Assembly (NCBI GenBank): GCA_009777725.1
Contig: WRLG01000020.1
Location: forward strand, 1-60,179
Direction: 5' to 3'
Source: Oscillospiraceae bacterium
GTDB lineage: Bacteria; Bacillota; Clostridia; Oscillospirales; Ruminococcaceae
DNA: 60,179 nt
Shown here in pieces: positions 59,570-60,179 of the stretch. The notes under the pieces were generated by a model that was given only the letters and a program-made list of their open reading frames with translations, did no database searches and was not told where the DNA came from. How positions within the stretch are numbered: position 1 is the first letter of the stretch; the number at the start of each line of letters is the position of its first letter. Position numbers and translations under genes: made by a program.

Positions 59570-60179
59570 TTGGCAAAAAATGTTATAAAACTTAAACTTG
59601 ATATTATTTTTAAAAAGACATTCACGGAGAATAGCGACTTGCTCCAAAGTCTTTTGATGGGATTGCTTAACTTGCCGAAAATCGACAATATCGTGATTAA
59701 AAACTCGGAAATTCTGCCGAACGGCATAGACGGAAAATTTGTAAGAATGGATTTAAACTTAGAGGCGGATGGCAAACTAATCAATGTTGAAATGCAATAC
59801 GGCGCAGATATGAACTACAAAGACCGCGCCTTGCTTTACTGGTCGAAGTTATATGAAAGCGGCTCTAAAAGCGGCAAGGGTTACGGCGAATTACAGCCAA
59901 GCATCAGCGTAAATATAGTTAATCACAGCATTTTTGACTGCAAGGAATATCATTCAAGCTTTACCATGATGGAGAGGCAACGCCATGAAATATTGTCCGA
60001 TAAATGCGAAATACATTTTTTTGAGCTTAAAAAAATCGGCAAAGCAATCAATGTAAACGATAAGGCGGAGCTTTGGCTGAAGCTTATAAACGCCGAAACG
60101 GAGGAGGAGCTTGAAATGTTGGAACAAACAGGGTTTGAGCCCATTCAAAAAGCTGCGCGCGTTATCCGCGATATGAGTG
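59570..60179 (+). CDS. Rpn-family PD-(D/E)XK nuclease/putative transposase, 5' part
   Basis: The frame runs open to the window edge, with 203 codons visible. It begins MAKNVIKLKLDIIFKKTF. It shows the family block FVRMDLNLEADGKLINVEMQ (Asp...Glu-x-Gln, the PD-(D/E)XK core, about residues 60-80), then YWSKLYES and later LKLINAETEEELEML. Rpn proteins promote RecA-independent recombination and are often called transposase_31. TTG 59570 has GAAAGG 9 bases before it; GTG 59561 abuts the ribosome site. The 3' end is outside the window. Confidence 0.85.
   Translation, partial: MAKNVIKLKLDIIFKKTFTENSDLLQSLLMGLLNLPKIDNIVIKNSEILPNGIDGKFVRMDLNLEADGKLINVEMQYGADMNYKDRALLYWSKLYESGSKSGKGYGELQPSISVNIVNHSIFDCKEYHSSFTMMERQRHEILSDKCEIHFFELKKIGKAINVNDKAELWLKLINAETEEELEMLEQTGFEPIQKAARVIRDMS

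Overview
The window looks like a chromosomal segment of a spore-forming, Gram-positive (monoderm) member of the Clostridia. It carries sporulation genes (alpha/beta SASP, SpoIIP, YabP, YabQ, SpoVG), IreB, split ThrE exporters, RqcH and YabR. Start codons are often TTG, with strong AGGAGG-type ribosome sites. Secreted proteins carry Thr/Pro-rich linkers like those of Oscillospiraceae-type gut or sediment bacteria; that family placement is inference. No rRNA, tRNA, CRISPR array or intact prophage was seen.

Layout. 1-3.4 kb: an orphan IS1-type InsA fragment, a 3-methyladenine glycosylase, an SDR reductase and a two-gene ThrE exporter, separated by TTAACA-type inverted repeats. 3.4-11.5 kb (minus): a surface/transport block of two FecR-domain proteins (one with InlB-type repeats), two sugar-type ABC permeases, a long coiled-coil HlyD-like adaptor and a MacB-core-like membrane protein, with no ATPase or binding protein in view. 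11.6-20.1 kb: a spore SASP, a newly noticed 59-codon gene, IreB, a PdaA-like deacetylase, MetY, a GH130 phosphorylase and pyruvate carboxylase. 20.2-26.6 kb: a Cys-rich secreted protein, three tandem modules that look like type I toxin-antitoxin loci, and two lipoproteins (DUF1254/1214 and alkyl sulfatase). 26.7-31.4 kb: CIRCE-controlled Hsp20, SpoIIP, yabP-yabQ-divIC-yabR and a membrane protein. 31.4-40.5 kb: a flavodoxin-fold reductase and rpoB-rpoC with a small gene between them. 40.6-46.3 kb (minus): a tight five-gene run murC-lexA-C39 peptidase-DNA methyltransferase-tmcAL. 46.5-51.1 kb: spoVG, a Nudix hydrolase and carB. 51.2-58.2 kb (minus): rpiB-upp-(toxin-antitoxin pair)-nagB-GT2-sppA-RDD and rqcH. 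58.2-60.2 kb: an XRE regulator, a broken SHOCT-domain gene and the start of an Rpn-family nuclease/transposase.

Two signals stand out as possibly undescribed. (1) Three tandem ~0.4-kb repeats at 21.7-22.9 kb each encode a 44-aa membrane peptide on the minus strand from a perfect TTGACA-17-TATAAT promoter. Each also has an equally perfect convergent promoter and terminator for an ~80-nt antisense RNA covering the 3' end of the peptide gene. (2) A family of ~58-63-aa proteins sharing an EDVxxVxK motif lies directly after three very large housekeeping genes: pyruvate carboxylase, carB and rpoB. A third oddity is a LexA whose catalytic lysine position is arginine.
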